64,000 nt of DNA from the NCBI GenBank assembly GCA_040388605.1, contig JAZKBN010000016.1:122772-186771 (forward strand), given 5' to 3'. Positions 27,817 through 37,900 of the stretch are shown one piece after another. Each line of letters starts with the position of its first letter. Position 1 is the first letter of the stretch. This DNA is from JAZKBN01 sp040388605 (lineage in GTDB: Bacteria > Bacteroidota > Bacteroidia > Cytophagales > Flexibacteraceae). The notes under the pieces were generated by a model. That model saw nothing but the letters and a program-made list of their open reading frames with translations. It searched no databases and had not been told where the DNA came from. The position numbers and the translations under genes were made by a program.

Positions 27817-29361
27817 TTATTTACCCAACTTTTCCTGCTTAGGCTTTTGAAAAAGGCGGTAAAATGCATCGGCAGAAAAACCCGTAAGCACCAGCATAAA
27901 GGGCTGAATTTGAAATCTGAACCGATTGTTTTCGCCAAACTCAAGCGCAATACCAGTTAATGTTATAAACAGCACGGTAAAGGCAATATAGCCATGTAAA
28001 ATATCGGCAGGGCTTAATGTCCTGCTTTTAATTTTATAATAAGCCCTGCCGAAACGGGAAAAATAATACCAAAAACACAACCCGGATGATGCAAAGGCAA
28101 TAAAGTTAAACGAATGCTCATTGTTCACCGTACTGTACCTAAAGCTCAGAAGGTTGAAAAATGAATCATAGCCCCCTATTTTTTCCCTGTTTTCGGCCAG
28201 CAGCAAATAAGATGTGGCTGATTCAAACCACAGTACAAATGCCCCGCCTAAAGACTTTAAATAATATACAGGTTTTTGGCTAAGCAAAATAAAGGCTCCT
28301 TTATTGTACTGTTCGGAAATTTCAATGAAGCCATAATGATGAAAATTCACATGACCGTCGCTTTTCATGGTATCGGCCAAAATCGGGATTCGGGGATATG
28401 GGTTTGGCTTTGTCGGCATGAAAATCCAATAATCATTAATGCTTCGCCTGAACGGAAGATAACGACAAGCAGGCGGCAAGTCGCCGGCATCTACCATTGC
28501 ATTGGCGTCTTCCAAAGGCAAAAAATGCCCCGCAGTTTTATACAAATTCATACCGAACCAACCCGAGCTGCTGAAAACACCAAACACGACGTAATTTTTC
28601 ACAGGCCATGCAACAAGCATAACAATTGGTATTAATGCCGATAAAACAACCTGTTTCCGCCTGCCGGGAAAAAGCCACAGCAATGAAAGCAACAGGCACG
28701 TAAACCACAGCGGGTGGAACATGCTGCGGGTAAGCATAACTGCTGCCAATGTAAAAAAGAATGCCAAGGCATACCAAAACCCTTTCCCGGCCGGCAAGGA
28801 CGCAAATTTATAAAGGAAAAACCCTGCAGGAACCAGCATGGCCTGGATGGGATACTCATAAAAATACCAGTTCTCATACAGTATTGATGCCGGGCTTAAA
28901 ACCCAGAAAACACTGATTAAAAGCACCACCGGCCTGCGCACTTTAAGTATGCGCAGGAAGCTGTAAATGCCATAAATAATAATAAGGCCAAACAAAATAA
29001 ACACAGCGTGCAAGGCAGCGGGATAATGCTGCGGAAACGCTTTCAGGCTGAGGCCTGTAAATAAATTAAAGAGCGGGGGCTGCCCGTACATATACCAAAT
29101 ACTGCTCAGCAGGTCGGTTTTAAGCAGCTTGGTGTCGGCTAACTGCCAGTAATCGCCTATGCATTCAGCAACATCAAACCTGATTCCCGCAATATATGCA
29201 CATACCCTGCTTATAATATATATTACGGCAAGCAGCAATAAATCAGTGCTATAGGCATGGGGTTTGTTAAGTTTTCCGTAAGTTTCGGCCATTATATCGG
29301 CAGGTTTTTGCATGCTTATGCAAGGTTTAATTATATACCTAGTAAATTGCATGCGGGGCAT
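27817..29361 (-). CDS. Polytopic membrane protein, GT-C glycosyltransferase-like (paralogue 2)
   Basis: A 514-residue membrane protein, clearly homologous to its downstream neighbour over nearly the whole length (shared RFD, QLADTKLL/QLADAKLL, QPPLFNLF, RSMFHP, AWPVKN, FRFQIQP/FRFQVIP). The first extracytoplasmic loop carries Asp/Glu residues as in GT-C transferases. The most likely role is transfer of a sugar from a lipid carrier at the outer face of the inner membrane, but this is inference. The N-terminal ~30 residues before the first helix may not be translated; ATG at 29361 is the first in-frame start. Confidence 0.6.
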   Translation of the reverse strand: MPRMQFTRYIIKPCISMQKPADIMAETYGKLNKPHAYSTDLLLLAVIYIISRVCAYIAGIRFDVAECIGDYWQLADTKLLKTDLLSSIWYMYGQPPLFNLFTGLSLKAFPQHYPAALHAVFILFGLIIIYGIYSFLRILKVRRPVVLLISVFWVLSPASILYENWYFYEYPIQAMLVPAGFFLYKFASLPAGKGFWYALAFFFTLAAVMLTRSMFHPLWFTCLLLSLLWLFPGRRKQVVLSALIPIVMLVAWPVKNYVVFGVFSSSGWFGMNLYKTAGHFLPLEDANAMVDAGDLPPACRYLPFRRSINDYWIFMPTKPNPYPRIPILADTMKSDGHVNFHHYGFIEISEQYNKGAFILLSQKPVYYLKSLGGAFVLWFESATSYLLLAENREKIGGYDSFFNLLSFRYSTVNNEHSFNFIAFASSGLCFWYYFSRFGRAYYKIKSRTLSPADILHGYIAFTVLFITLTGIALEFGENNRFRFQIQPFMLVLTGFSADAFYRLFQKPKQEKLGK

Positions 29362-29412
29362 GGGGCTGTAATTTAGGTCGATGCGTTCAAAAGCTTGGTA
29401 TTTACCTATTAA

Positions 29413-29913
29413 ATGATGAAGGTTTTATTTGTTTGCCTTGGCAATATTTGCCGCTCACCGCTTGCCATGGGGTATTTTAACCAATTGGCTGAGCAGCGCG
29501 GTCTGGCTAAAATAATGCATGCCGATAGTGCAGCCACAAGCAATTATAACATTGGCGACAGTCCTGATTTCCGAACCCGTAAAAACGCCAAAGAAAACGG
29601 CCTCGAATTATCACATTGCGCCAGGCAAATCACTCCGCAGGATCTTCAGAATTTCGACTTTATTGTAGCCATGGACTACGATAACAGGAAAAACATTGCC
29701 TCACTTTTGACCAATCCTGCCAGACAGGCGCGCAAAGTTTTACTCCTGCGTGACTTTGACCCGCAACCCGGCAATGGCGCTGTTCCTGATCCTTATTATG
29801 GCGGCGACGAGGAATTTGCCGAAGTGTACACCATTATTAAACGCTGTATGCCTTATTTTATGGATTTCCTGCAATTGCGCCTTGCCGAAAATCAAAAACA
29901 GGAATTGGCATAA
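29413..29913 (+). CDS. Low-molecular-weight protein-tyrosine phosphatase
   Basis: A 166-residue LMW-PTP with the P-loop CLGNICRS (Cys8 to Arg14) and the general-acid segment VPDPYYGG. It removes phosphate from phosphotyrosine; in bacteria it often counters polysaccharide tyrosine kinases, but no such kinase is adjacent here. ATG at 29413 or 29416. Confidence 0.93.
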   Translation: MMKVLFVCLGNICRSPLAMGYFNQLAEQRGLAKIMHADSAATSNYNIGDSPDFRTRKNAKENGLELSHCARQITPQDLQNFDFIVAMDYDNRKNIASLLTNPARQARKVLLLRDFDPQPGNGAVPDPYYGGDEEFAEVYTIIKRCMPYFMDFLQLRLAENQKQELA

Positions 29914-30018
29914 GCCTTTCCGCATGTCCTGCCGCTTTGTAAGCCGGGGCTAAAAATGTCAAACCCGGCTCGACCGGAAATACAAAAGCTATTTTTCCGA
30001 GCCAAAAATAAACAATGA

Positions 30019-31242
30019 ATGAGTAATCATAACCGTTCCTTTATAGGACGCATATTTGAAGATTTCGCAGGCCTGGCTACCCGCTATGCCGGCAGCCCCC
30101 CGGCATTTGGCCTGGCCACATTATTAATAATAGGCTGGTTAATTTCCGGTCCGTTTTTTAATTATTCCGATACCTGGCAGCTTGTAATTAATACCGGGAC
30201 CACCGTTATTACCTTCCTGATGGTTTTCCTGATTCAAAAATCGCAAAACAAGGAAAGTAAAGCGGTACAGGTAAAACTTAATGAGCTTATTGCCGCCAAC
30301 GATCGCGCAAGCAATACCCTGCTGAATGTTGAGGAGCTTACCGAACTGGAACTGAATATATTGCATCGTTATTACAAGCGCCTTGCCGAACGTGCTAAGG
30401 CAGACCGCAGCATTAATGAAACCCACGGCGCCGATGATGCAGACCTGAATCACTTCAGGAAGCTGAGAACATATATGTCGAATACGCCACACGCGGGTAC
30501 ACGCAATAATCCTTTAAGGGGCAGCGGAACACCACGTGTTAATGATGGCCGTAATGAAGGCAGGAATGAACCTCGCGGCGAAGGCGCAAGGGAGAACAGG
30601 AACGAAAACAGGAACGAAAACAGGAACGAGCAACGCGGACAGGACCGGAACAACAGGCCTGAACGGAATGAGAAACAGCCTAAACCTGAAACTCAGCCAC
30701 AGGCTGAAAAAACACAAAAAACTGAGCGGCCTGAAAGAACCGACAGAAATGATCGTAACGACAGGAATAACCGCCAGCCAAGGGGCGAGCGACCACAGCG
30801 CAATGAGTTTACAGAAAATTCAGTTAGCCCCGAAAACCCCGGCATTCAGGATGTAAGGCCCGAACCAGGCATTCAGGAGCGCAATAAAAGTAACCCATCT
30901 TCTGAAAATCAGCCACGCCAGGATAGGGGCAACAGGCCTGAAAGAGGTCCAAGGCCGGAACGCCGCCCTCGGGCAGATTATGCCAATGATTCTGAACCAG
31001 GCTTAAATGAGGCTCTTAACGAATTTCCGAACAGGCCCTTCTCTTATGATAACCCTGATTCTTTTCAGCCTGAAAACCCGGCCAACAGGGACAATGCCGC
31101 ACATCGTGAAGGCAACGATGAACGAGGCAGCTATAATTCGCGCCGCAGGCGTAACCGGGGTCGGGGACAGGGAACGGATAATCGCAGTGCCGGCGGCGCA
31201 CAAGCAGGACCTGAAGCTGATAATTTCACTGTAGAGAATTAA
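30019..31242 (+). CDS. Low-affinity iron permease-like membrane protein with long Arg/Asn/Glu-rich tail
   Basis: A 407-residue protein. Residues 1-140 match the low-affinity iron permease family (PF04120), with two membrane helices (about 32-50 and 60-76) and KSQNKESKAVQVKLNELIAA; bacterial members are usually only ~130 residues. Residues ~150-407 are a low-complexity tail rich in Arg, Asn, Glu, Pro and Gly, with repeats such as NRNENRNENRNEQRG. The tail is probably disordered and resembles RNA- or polyanion-binding tails. There is no evidence in the sequence that it transports iron. A terminator follows. Confidence 0.7.
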   Translation: MSNHNRSFIGRIFEDFAGLATRYAGSPPAFGLATLLIIGWLISGPFFNYSDTWQLVINTGTTVITFLMVFLIQKSQNKESKAVQVKLNELIAANDRASNTLLNVEELTELELNILHRYYKRLAERAKADRSINETHGADDADLNHFRKLRTYMSNTPHAGTRNNPLRGSGTPRVNDGRNEGRNEPRGEGARENRNENRNENRNEQRGQDRNNRPERNEKQPKPETQPQAEKTQKTERPERTDRNDRNDRNNRQPRGERPQRNEFTENSVSPENPGIQDVRPEPGIQERNKSNPSSENQPRQDRGNRPERGPRPERRPRADYANDSEPGLNEALNEFPNRPFSYDNPDSFQPENPANRDNAAHREGNDERGSYNSRRRRNRGRGQGTDNRSAGGAQAGPEADNFTVEN

Positions 31243-31273
31243 CGAACATCATTATAAAGCTTAAAACCACGGG

Positions 31274-31301
31274 GGATACGAATATTTCGTATCCTCTTTT
31301 T
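31274..31301 (+). terminator. Rho-independent terminator
   Basis: Stem GGATACGAA (31274-31282) / TTCGTATCC (31286-31294) followed by TCTTTTT, about 30 bp after the iron-permease-like stop codon. Confidence 0.8.
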
Positions 31302-31427
31302 GTTCGTCCCATACCCATGATTCGGAACCTTACTTACCTAGGTTAAACAAATTGCATCCTGATAAGTTAATATTATACAGGCTGGTTGTTTATAGAACCA
31401 AACATCTGCAGATACAACAATTCTTTG

Positions 31428-32312
31428 ATGAAAAGGAGCGAATTTATAAAAGCAATGGCCTTGTTGCCTGTAGCGCCATACGTAATGAACCTGAACGATC
31501 TAAATAATATAGCCTCTGCCGGGGGCAAAACCGAACGTATGCCCGCCCTTTTTATTGGTCACGGTTCTCCCATGAACGGTATAGAGGATAACGAGTTTAC
31601 AAAGCCCTGGCAGGAACTTGGCCGTAAATTGCCTAAGCCAAAAGCAGTGCTTATTGTATCGGCACACTGGCTTACAAAAGGTACGCATGTTACGGCCATG
31701 TCGCAGCCAAAAACCATCCATGATTTCGGTGGCTTCCCCAAGGCGCTTTTCGATGTTCAATACCCTGCCCCCGGCGACCCTGCCGTTGCAGCACAAACTA
31801 AAGCCATTATTACCTCCGTTGAAGTTGGCCTTGATCACGAATGGGGCCTGGACCATGGTGCCTGGACCATTGCAAAGCACATATATCCGCATGCCGATGT
31901 GCCGGTTTTGCAGTTGAGTATAGATTATAATAAACCGCCGCAATACCATTATAACCTGGGTAAAGAATTAGGCGCATTACGCAAAAAAGGAGTGCTTATA
32001 CTCGGCAGCGGGAACATGGTTCATAACCTGCGCATGGTAGCTTTCGACAAGATGAATGCAGGCGAATACGGCTTCGATTGGGCTTTGGAAATGAAAGATA
32101 AATTTCACAAAAACATAAGCAACTATAACCATAAGCCGCTTATTGATTATGAAAGCATGGGCCCTGCCGCAAAACTTGCCATACCAACACCTGATCATTA
32201 TTACCCTTTAATGTATACCCTCGGCATGCAGGAAAAAGGTGAAGAGGTTCGCATTTTTAATGATAAGGCAGTGGCAGGTTCGCTTACTATGACTTCTGTT
32301 CAGATTGGGTAA
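31428..32312 (+). CDS. DODA-type extradiol ring-cleavage dioxygenase (YgiD-like)
   Basis: A 294-residue enzyme of the LigB/DODA superfamily: ALFIGHGSPMNGIEDNEF, KAVLIVSAHWLTKG, WGLDHGAWTIAKHIYP and LILGSGNMVHNLR supply the His/Glu metal ligands seen in 4,5-DOPA dioxygenase. It opens catechol rings with O2 and Zn or Fe. The ATG at 31428 gives a mildly hydrophobic N-terminus; an ATG at 31386 adds 14 residues. Exact substrate unknown. Confidence 0.9.
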   Translation: MKRSEFIKAMALLPVAPYVMNLNDLNNIASAGGKTERMPALFIGHGSPMNGIEDNEFTKPWQELGRKLPKPKAVLIVSAHWLTKGTHVTAMSQPKTIHDFGGFPKALFDVQYPAPGDPAVAAQTKAIITSVEVGLDHEWGLDHGAWTIAKHIYPHADVPVLQLSIDYNKPPQYHYNLGKELGALRKKGVLILGSGNMVHNLRMVAFDKMNAGEYGFDWALEMKDKFHKNISNYNHKPLIDYESMGPAAKLAIPTPDHYYPLMYTLGMQEKGEEVRIFNDKAVAGSLTMTSVQIG

Positions 32313-32382
32313 GCTTATAGCCAACAAGAAATTTGATTGGGAATCTGATTACTTGTAAATTCGTATAATAAAAACCTAGGCG

Positions 32383-32628
32383 ATGGGAGATAAAATGATG
32401 CCTGATTTTAAGTATTACCTTGAAAATCAGGAAGAACTTGTAAAAAAATATAATAGCCGATGGTTGGTTATTAAAGAACAGCAGGTGGTTGCCGATTTAG
32501 GTAACGGTATGGATGCTTACGATTGGGGAAGGGATAACCTTGGGGAAGAAACTGAATATATTATTCAGCTTTGTACACCGGGGCCTGCAGCTTATACAAG
32601 GCGGTTGTTTACTGTGCCAATGAAATAG
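32383..32628 (+). CDS. Small protein, DUF5678-like, paired with a retropepsin-like protease
   Basis: An 81-residue protein with the pattern seen in DUF5678-like proteins: LVKKYNSRWLVIKEQQVVAD, an acidic middle and a C-terminal strand (TRRLFTVPMK). The gene ends 7 bp before the retropepsin-like gene. Base use is more AT-rich than that of the neighbouring housekeeping genes, which suggests a transferred cassette. The family match is by eye and needs a profile search. Confidence 0.55.
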   Translation: MGDKMMPDFKYYLENQEELVKKYNSRWLVIKEQQVVADLGNGMDAYDWGRDNLGEETEYIIQLCTPGPAAYTRRLFTVPMK

Positions 32629-32635
32629 TTTCAGC

Positions 32636-33106
32636 ATGGAAGATAGTTACGAATTAACTGTAAAGCATCCAAATACTGTATTTGAGCTATATACCCAAAT
32701 TACTGTTTCACAAGCATTTAACCCAAATAAGGTTAGCACAGATTACAAACCTGAAGTTATTCAAGTAAATGGTCTTTGGGATACCGGTGCAAATTGCTCA
32801 TGTATTAGCGAAAGGGTAGCAAAAGCTCTGAATTTAAAAGTTCACGCTCAATCAATAGTAGAACATGCAAAGGGTACAGACAGCCGGTACACTTATGCAG
32901 TTAATATTAATATTCCCAAAATTGGAATGCCTTTTTACGGCTTATACGTAAACGAATTTAATGCTCCGGATGATTTTGATGTATTGATTGGCATGGATAT
33001 TATCAACTCAGGTGATTTTGCCATCTCAAATTTCAATGGCAAAACAACACTTACATTCAGAGTTCCTTCCAAAGCAGAAATTGATTTTGAATCCGAAAGT
33101 CTGTAG
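32636..33106 (+). CDS. Retropepsin-like aspartic protease
   Basis: A 156-residue single-domain aspartyl protease-like protein. The catalytic triplet is VNGLWDTGANCSCI (Asp49-Thr-Gly), and the later strand DVLIGMDIINSGDFAI is typical of retropepsin folds, which act as dimers. There is no signal peptide, so it is expected in the cytosol. It forms a tight pair with the small gene upstream. Substrate unknown; a function as an adaptor-controlled protease is speculation. Confidence 0.75.
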   Translation: MEDSYELTVKHPNTVFELYTQITVSQAFNPNKVSTDYKPEVIQVNGLWDTGANCSCISERVAKALNLKVHAQSIVEHAKGTDSRYTYAVNINIPKIGMPFYGLYVNEFNAPDDFDVLIGMDIINSGDFAISNFNGKTTLTFRVPSKAEIDFESESL

Positions 33107-33140
33107 TTCTTACAGTCAATTTCATGCTTTAGTTTTAATC

Positions 33141-34280
33141 TCAGCCCTTATAAGCAAACGCACTTTTTAACCTGTTTACAGGCGTTTCTATGTACCAGAA
33201 AGAAAGATAAGTAACAAGCAGCAGAACCAACGTATCCACTCCTGTTTTAACTATTGTACCTGGTACATGTAAACCTGTAAACCAAAAAAATCTGAGCACA
33301 AGGGGTGGCACAAAGCAATGGTACAGGTAAAGCCCGTAGCTGACCCGCCCAATCCAAACCATTGGTTTTGAAGTTAATACCCTGCCTGTAAAGCCTTTAA
33401 AGCCTTCAGCGCATAAATCTGTAAGGCAGGCAAATGCAATTGAAACAGCGCTCAGCTGTATAAATGTCCGGCCTGGAATTACGTTTTCAATAAAACCGCA
33501 GATAAAAAACAGGGCAAAGCCTGCGAACATCGCCGGTATTCGGTAAGGTATCTTTTTTCCTATAAACCCGAACCATGCAAGCAACAGGCCCAGGCTGAAT
33601 TTATCAAAAACTGCCGGTCCAAGAAAAAACACAAGCGTAGGATTACCGGGCCCGAATGCCTGGATCAGGAACCGGAAGAGCCAGCTGAAAACTATAAAAC
33701 AGGCAATGGTTACAGGTATTCTGCGCAGGGGGCTCAGCAGCAATATGGGTGGCAACAGCAGGTAGAATTGCTCCTCGCATGCCAATGTCCATAAATGGGT
33801 TATCGGCGGATAAAAGTAAGAAGCGAGGTATATTTTTACATTAAATGTATAGGTAAGCAGCCAAGGCGCAATATCTCGCATAAAGCCTGCCCAATTGGTC
33901 ACTATCAATATGAAAACTACCAGGTAGTAAATAGGGAAAATGCGTATGGTTCTGCGGGCATAAAAGTTCCTGATTGCCTGCCAATAAGTACCAATACCCT
34001 GCTCTATAGCTTCACGCTGACGAATTAAGATGTTTCCTATAAGGAACCCGCTGAGCACAAAAAACAAATGCACCCCGAAAACCCCTGCAAACAGTGTTGT
34101 TTTAGAGAATAAAAAATTCAGCCGGCTCTCACCGCCGACTATCTTAAATGGTAAAGGAATGGAAAACCCGGCGCTGAAAAACTCAGGAATCCAATGTTCA
34201 AAAATTACTGCAAGTATGGCAATTGCCCTCAGGCCGTCGAGTTGCGGAAAATATACCGGACGAGGGCCTGTTTTTTTCAA
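33141..34280 (-). CDS. Acyltransferase 3 family membrane protein
   Basis: A 379-residue membrane protein with about 10 helices and the family signature near the N-terminus (YFPQLDGLRAIAILAVIFEH; HLFFVLSGFLIGNIL; FYARRTIRIFPIYYLVVF). Members O-acetylate or otherwise acylate cell-surface sugars. The start overlaps the stop of the upstream gene by 4 bp, indicating coupled translation. Confidence 0.9.
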   Translation of the reverse strand: MKKTGPRPVYFPQLDGLRAIAILAVIFEHWIPEFFSAGFSIPLPFKIVGGESRLNFLFSKTTLFAGVFGVHLFFVLSGFLIGNILIRQREAIEQGIGTYWQAIRNFYARRTIRIFPIYYLVVFILIVTNWAGFMRDIAPWLLTYTFNVKIYLASYFYPPITHLWTLACEEQFYLLLPPILLLSPLRRIPVTIACFIVFSWLFRFLIQAFGPGNPTLVFFLGPAVFDKFSLGLLLAWFGFIGKKIPYRIPAMFAGFALFFICGFIENVIPGRTFIQLSAVSIAFACLTDLCAEGFKGFTGRVLTSKPMVWIGRVSYGLYLYHCFVPPLVLRFFWFTGLHVPGTIVKTGVDTLVLLLVTYLSFWYIETPVNRLKSAFAYKG

Positions 34281-34951
34281 AATTGATATTGAAGGCCTAT
34301 GCCGTTTTTAGCCGGCTTCAGGTTTTCGAATAATATATTGTTGCCGGCATTATGCCTTTTATGTCGCCAAAGCATAAGGCCGTCGTAGAGAATAAATAAG
34401 ACTCCCTGCGAAAGCACTGAATAAGAAAATGCCTTTGTAAAGGCGCTTCTGTCCGGGTCGCCAATGCGGCGGGCATTGTCGAATACATGCAGGCCGGTAG
34501 CCATGTACACGCAGTCAAGCCCGAGACTGAAACCGTAAATAAGCTCGAAGCGTTTTTGCCTTTGCAGTGTTTGGTATGCTGTTAAGCCTTTGCTACCGTT
34601 TTTAGGCGGGGCTCCCATCAGGCTGATGGCAAAAGTTCCGGCATTCCAGGCAAAATTGAAGCCTTCGTAAAGCATCAGGTTGCCGTCATTGGGGGCATTT
34701 TCACCGTTCAGGTAAACAAATACGCCGGTAGATACCAAATTAGCTGCAGTGAGCACACTCAGGTCTTTCATAGACAGCTGCTGAATATGGTCACTTTCGG
34801 CATTATAACGGTCAAAAGTGCTATCGGCTTCTGCCTGCTGTGCCCATACCGGGCAAACCGATATGAACACAGCAAGAAAAGCCAAAATAGTATAGGTGCG
34901 GTATTGCCCGGAGATTTCTGCGCCCGCAGTACGCAGCATGTTTGAAAACAT
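34277..34951 (-). CDS. Membrane protein of unknown function, coupled to the acyltransferase
   Basis: A 224-residue protein with an N-terminal signal-like helix (ILAFLAVFISVCPVWAQQ) and about four more membrane helices (near 65-85, 105-120, 145-160 and 180-195). The spacing resembles DUF6992-type small polytopic proteins, but I am not sure of the family. It precedes the acyltransferase with a 4-bp overlap. The first residues (MFSNMLRTAGAE) may not be translated; the next start is at MLRTA. Confidence 0.5.
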   Translation of the reverse strand: MFSNMLRTAGAEISGQYRTYTILAFLAVFISVCPVWAQQAEADSTFDRYNAESDHIQQLSMKDLSVLTAANLVSTGVFVYLNGENAPNDGNLMLYEGFNFAWNAGTFAISLMGAPPKNGSKGLTAYQTLQRQKRFELIYGFSLGLDCVYMATGLHVFDNARRIGDPDRSAFTKAFSYSVLSQGVLFILYDGLMLWRHKRHNAGNNILFENLKPAKNGIGLQYQF

Positions 34952-34971
34952 GGTATAACGGCAGGCTTAAA

Positions 34972-37900
34972 TTAGGCTATATCTACTATTACGCAACGAT
35001 TATTAAGTAAATCGTCTTCAACGGTTTTATACTTAACACCGGTACGAAGCTCACCGTTAGCATATCTTACGCTCACCCTGTCGTTGCGGTTAACCACATG
35101 TTCGGCACGGTAAGGCTGCTGCCTGGCAATACGATTGGCATCCTGCAGTTCCGCTACGCGTTGCTCCTCTTCTTCCTCGTAGAAAGACGGCTTGCTTTCC
35201 TGTAGCTTAGGTTGCGGCTCGCGGGGTAGCTGCTGCTGCTGGGTAGGCCTCAGAACCTGTTGTTGTTGCTGCTCTTCGGCGGGAATACCACTTTTGTAAA
35301 GGAAGGTAAGAACATCTTCATTTACACGGCCCACAAAGCCGCGGAACATTTCAAGGGCTTCGAACTTATATACCAATAAAGGATCTTTTTGCTCGAATAC
35401 TGCATTCTGCACACTTTGCTTCAGGTCGTCCATATCGCGCAGGTGCTCTTTCCAGGCGCTGTCTATATAGGTGAGCACTGCATTTTGCTCAAGGGTACGT
35501 ACTACATTTTTAGCGCCGGAATCAAGTGTTTCTTCAAGATTAACCAGCACCTGAATATGCTTCCTGCCATCGGTGAACGGAACCATGATGTTCTCAATTT
35601 CAGCGGGGGCATTGTTTTTCAGGTTGGTGAAAACAGGCATCATATTTTCAGCCATGCTTTCTTCGCGGTGGCGATAGGCATGTATGGCTTCATTGTATAG
35701 CTTCATGCTTACATCACCGGCATTTTGCTTGCTGAACTCCTCACGCGTAGGCGACTGAACATTAATGCCGAACCAGTGCATGGCCTGCAATTTAAAGTCG
35801 TCGTAGTTACCGGTAGGTTTGGTGCCGTTGGCAATGCTTTGCGATGCGCTGTAAATCATGCTCATAATATCCAGCTCGGTACGCTCGCCGTAAAGGGCAT
35901 TCCGCCTGCGCTTGTAAATTACTTCGCGCTGGGCATTCATTACATCGTCATACTCAAGCAGGCGCTTACGGATGCTGAAGTTATTTTCCTCTACTTTTTT
36001 CTGGGCGCGTTCAATAGAGCTGGTAATCATGCTGTGCTGAATTACCTCGCCTTCCTGCAGGCCCATTTTATCCATAAGCTTGATAATCCTGTCTGACCCG
36101 AAAAGGCGCATCAGGTTATCTTCAAGGCTAACAAAGAACTGTGAAGTACCGGGATCTCCCTGGCGACCTGAACGACCACGCAGCTGCCTGTCTACCCTCC
36201 GCGATTCGTGGCGCTCTGTACCAATAATGGCAAGACCTCCCGATGCGCGAGATTCAGGTGTAAGCTTTATATCGGTACCCCGGCCTGCCATGTTGGTGGC
36301 AATGGTAACGGTAGATGGCTTGCCTGCTTCGGCCACAATTTCAGCCTCCTGCCTGTGGTACTTGGCATTCAGCACGTTATGGCGAATGTTACGCATTTTA
36401 AGCATGCGGCTCAGCAATTCGCTGATCTCTACAGAGGTGGTACCTACCAGTACCGGCCTCCCGGCTTCGGTAAGGGCCTGTATCTCTTCAACAACGGCAT
36501 TAAATTTCTCGCGAACGGTTTTATAAACCTTGTCCTGCTCATCTTTACGAACTGCGGGGCGATTGGTAGGTATTACCACCACATCGAGCTTGTAAATGGT
36601 CCAGAACTCGCCTGCTTCCGTTTCTGCAGTACCGGTCATACCACAAAGCTTGTGATACATACGGAAATAGTTTTGCAGCGTTACAGTTGCGTAGGTTTGG
36701 GTGGCGTCTTCAATTTTTACGTTTTCCTTGGCTTCAATAGCCTGGTGCAAACCATCAGAGTACCTGCGACCTTCCATAATACGGCCGGTTTGCTCATCCA
36801 CAATTTTAACCTTACCGTCCACAATAATATACTCCACTTCTTTTTCAAAGAGGGTATAGGCCTTCAGCAATTGCTGAACGGTGTGTATGCGCTTGGTTTT
36901 TTCGCTGTACTCATTAATAAGGGCGTCCTTCTGAACAAGGCGTTCCTCCTCGCTGAGGTTCTTGTTATTTTCTATAGCCGAGAGAACAATGCTCAAATCG
37001 GGCAGAATGAAAAACTCGGGGTCTTCGCCTTCGCCGGTAATAAAATCAATACCTTTTTCGGTAAGGTCTATTTGGTTGTTCTTTTCATCAATGGTGAAAA
37101 GCAAAGGGCGGTCGGCTTCGGGCATCAGCTTGCTGTTATCGGCAAGGTAGATGTTCTCGGTTTTTTGAAGGGTGGCCTTATTCCCTGTTTCGCTCAGGAA
37201 TTTAATCAATGGCTTGTTTTTGGGCAGGCCGCGATGCGCCCTGAACAAATCAACACCGCCTTCTTTATCATTAGGGTCAGCCAGCTTACGTTTGGCATCT
37301 ACTAAAAAGCGGTTTACAAGGCTTTTCTGTGCTTCTACCAGTCTGTATATACGTGGCTTAAGCACATCGAACAGCTGCTGGTCGCCCATGCTCATGGGGC
37401 CCGATATAATTAAAGGTGTACGGGCATCATCTACCAGCACACTATCCACTTCATCTACCATAGCGAAGTGCAGCTTGCGTTGCACCAGCTCTTCGGGGCT
37501 GCGTGCCATATTGTCGCGCAGGTAATCGAAGCCGAATTCGTTGTTGGTACCGTAGGTAATATCGGCAAGGTATGCCTGCCGGCGCTCTTCGCTGTTGGGT
37601 TCGTGCTTGTCAATACAATCCACAATCATTCCGTGGAATTCAAACAGCGGGCCCATCCATTCGCTGTCACGTTTGGCCAGGTAATCATTCACGGTTACAA
37701 TATGCACCCCGCGACCGGCAAGCGCATTCAGGAATGCAGGGAAAGTTGCCACAAGGGTTTTACCCTCACCTGTGGCCATTTCGGCAATTTTACCCTGGTG
37801 CAGCACCACCCCGCCAATTATCTGCACATCATAGTGCACCATGTCCCAAACAATGTCGGTACCGGCGGCGGTCCAGGTATTGGGCCAAATGGCCGTGTTA

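Noticed and set aside
36208..37305. 365-codon plus-strand ORF opposite secA
   Set aside because: It lies wholly within secA on the other strand, has no family motifs, and reflects codon bias of the true gene.
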